Part shown: one piece after another, positions 4,798-5,196 of the stretch
How the letters are laid out: the number at the start of each line of letters is the position of its first letter
Numbering within the stretch: the first letter of the stretch is position 1
Source of the DNA: Cocleimonas sp.
GTDB lineage: Bacteria; Pseudomonadota; Gammaproteobacteria; Thiotrichales; Thiotrichaceae
DNA: 5,196 bases
Assembly (NCBI GenBank): GCA_023145535.1
Contig: JAGLDQ010000074.1
Span: 1-5,196, forward strand
Direction: 5' to 3'
Position numbers and translations under genes: made by a program
The notes under the pieces: model-generated
Database searches by the model: none
The model's input: only the letters and a program-made list of their open reading frames with translations
What the model was told of the DNA's origin: nothing

Positions 4798-5196
4798 TCA
4801 ATGATGCATTAGTTTATGTAGCATGAGCACCTTTTTATATTGCTCATCATCCAGTATCCGCTTCATATTGTCACGACAAAGGGCTTTACCACGAATAATT
4901 TTGACACGGTTTTGCATAAGTCTATCCGCTAACTGATCAATTTTAGAGACAGGTTCATTATTCAATGCCGCCTCAAGCAGTTCTGCTTCTAACGTTACCA
5001 CCGTTTTTGACACCTTCTTAAAAATGGGTTTGTTCGCCTCACGCCATTTTTTTAATTCTGCTGATTGCTTTTCAGTTAGGTTTAATTGATCGCCCATTTT
5101 AACGACAACCTGCATCAGGTTTGGTAGAGGATTTGTATGTTTAATCCTCGCTATTTTAGCCTTTTCTTTGTCCGTACTAGGCTTAGGCATCCTCTT
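4798..5196 (-). CDS. Spy/CpxP-like (LTxxQ-type) periplasmic protein, N-terminus outside the window
   Basis: The visible part is an all-helical, highly charged protein. LNLTEKQ carries an LTxxQ-type motif, and a second similar hairpin occurs near the end in ILDDEQYKKVL. The segment HTNPLPNLMQVV and a Cys in ALCRDNMKRIL are also notable. This matches the Spy/CpxP/CnrX-like group of periplasmic chaperones or metal sensors. An ATG exists at 5190-5188 but the six bases before it (AAGAGG) leave no room for a spaced ribosome site. The frame stays open to the window edge, and a periplasmic protein needs a signal peptide, absent here. The true start is therefore most likely further upstream, outside the window. 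The gene precedes sco by 34 nt, suggesting a shared role in copper handling or envelope stress (inference). Confidence 0.82.
   Translation of the reverse strand, partial: KRMPKPSTDKEKAKIARIKHTNPLPNLMQVVVKMGDQLNLTEKQSAELKKWREANKPIFKKVSKTVVTLEAELLEAALNNEPVSKIDQLADRLMQNRVKIIRGKALCRDNMKRILDDEQYKKVLMLHKLMHH

Noticed and set aside
1..5196. CRISPR arrays, rRNA genes, transposase genes
   Set aside because: No regularly spaced repeats, rRNA-like sequence or transposase motif was found on either strand.

Overview
The window looks like chromosomal DNA of a moderately AT-rich Gram-negative bacterium, most likely a gammaproteobacterium. The support is a Sco-type copper chaperone beside a Spy-like periplasmic protein, an OmpA-type peptidoglycan-binding protein, tRNAs of proteobacterial type with CCA encoded (seen on tRNA-Ser), and E. 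coli-like promoters, Shine-Dalgarno sites and intrinsic terminators. The genus cannot be fixed by eye.

Layout. (1) Positions 1-161, minus strand: a tRNA-Ser(GGA) followed 13 nt later by tRNA-Phe(GAA), the latter cut by the window edge. (2) Positions 162-422: an AT-rich divergent control region between the tRNAs and the first plus-strand gene. It holds two perfect inverted repeats on the tRNA side and a consensus TATAAT box, an FNR-like box and a dyad on the gene side. (3) Positions 423-1409, plus: an inner-membrane-anchored protein with a long low-complexity periplasmic linker and an OmpA C-terminal domain. (4) Positions 1551-2696, plus: a polytopic protein of the conserved-TM-helix / mechanosensitive-channel-like family, with its own promoter and a strong bidirectional terminator. 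(5) Positions 2775-3662, minus: an orphan ParB-like DNA-binding protein starting at TTG, convergent with the channel gene. (6) Positions 3663-4148: no intact gene. It holds the parB-like promoter region with a GC-rich palindrome, a frameshifted gene remnant and a large imperfect dyad. (7) Positions 4149-5196, minus: a Sco1/SenC copper chaperone downstream of a Spy/CpxP-like protein that runs off the right edge, probably one operon.

Functionally there are two cell-envelope genes (peptidoglycan tethering and membrane channel), a copper/respiration pair (Sco plus Spy-like), and one ParB-family gene of the kind often found on plasmids, phages and integrative elements. The last has no partner ParA, integrase or replication gene in the window. 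Nothing here makes a convincing multi-gene novel system. The least explained parts are the remnant at 3771-4069, the orphan ParB with its promoter palindrome, and the dyads at 162-422.
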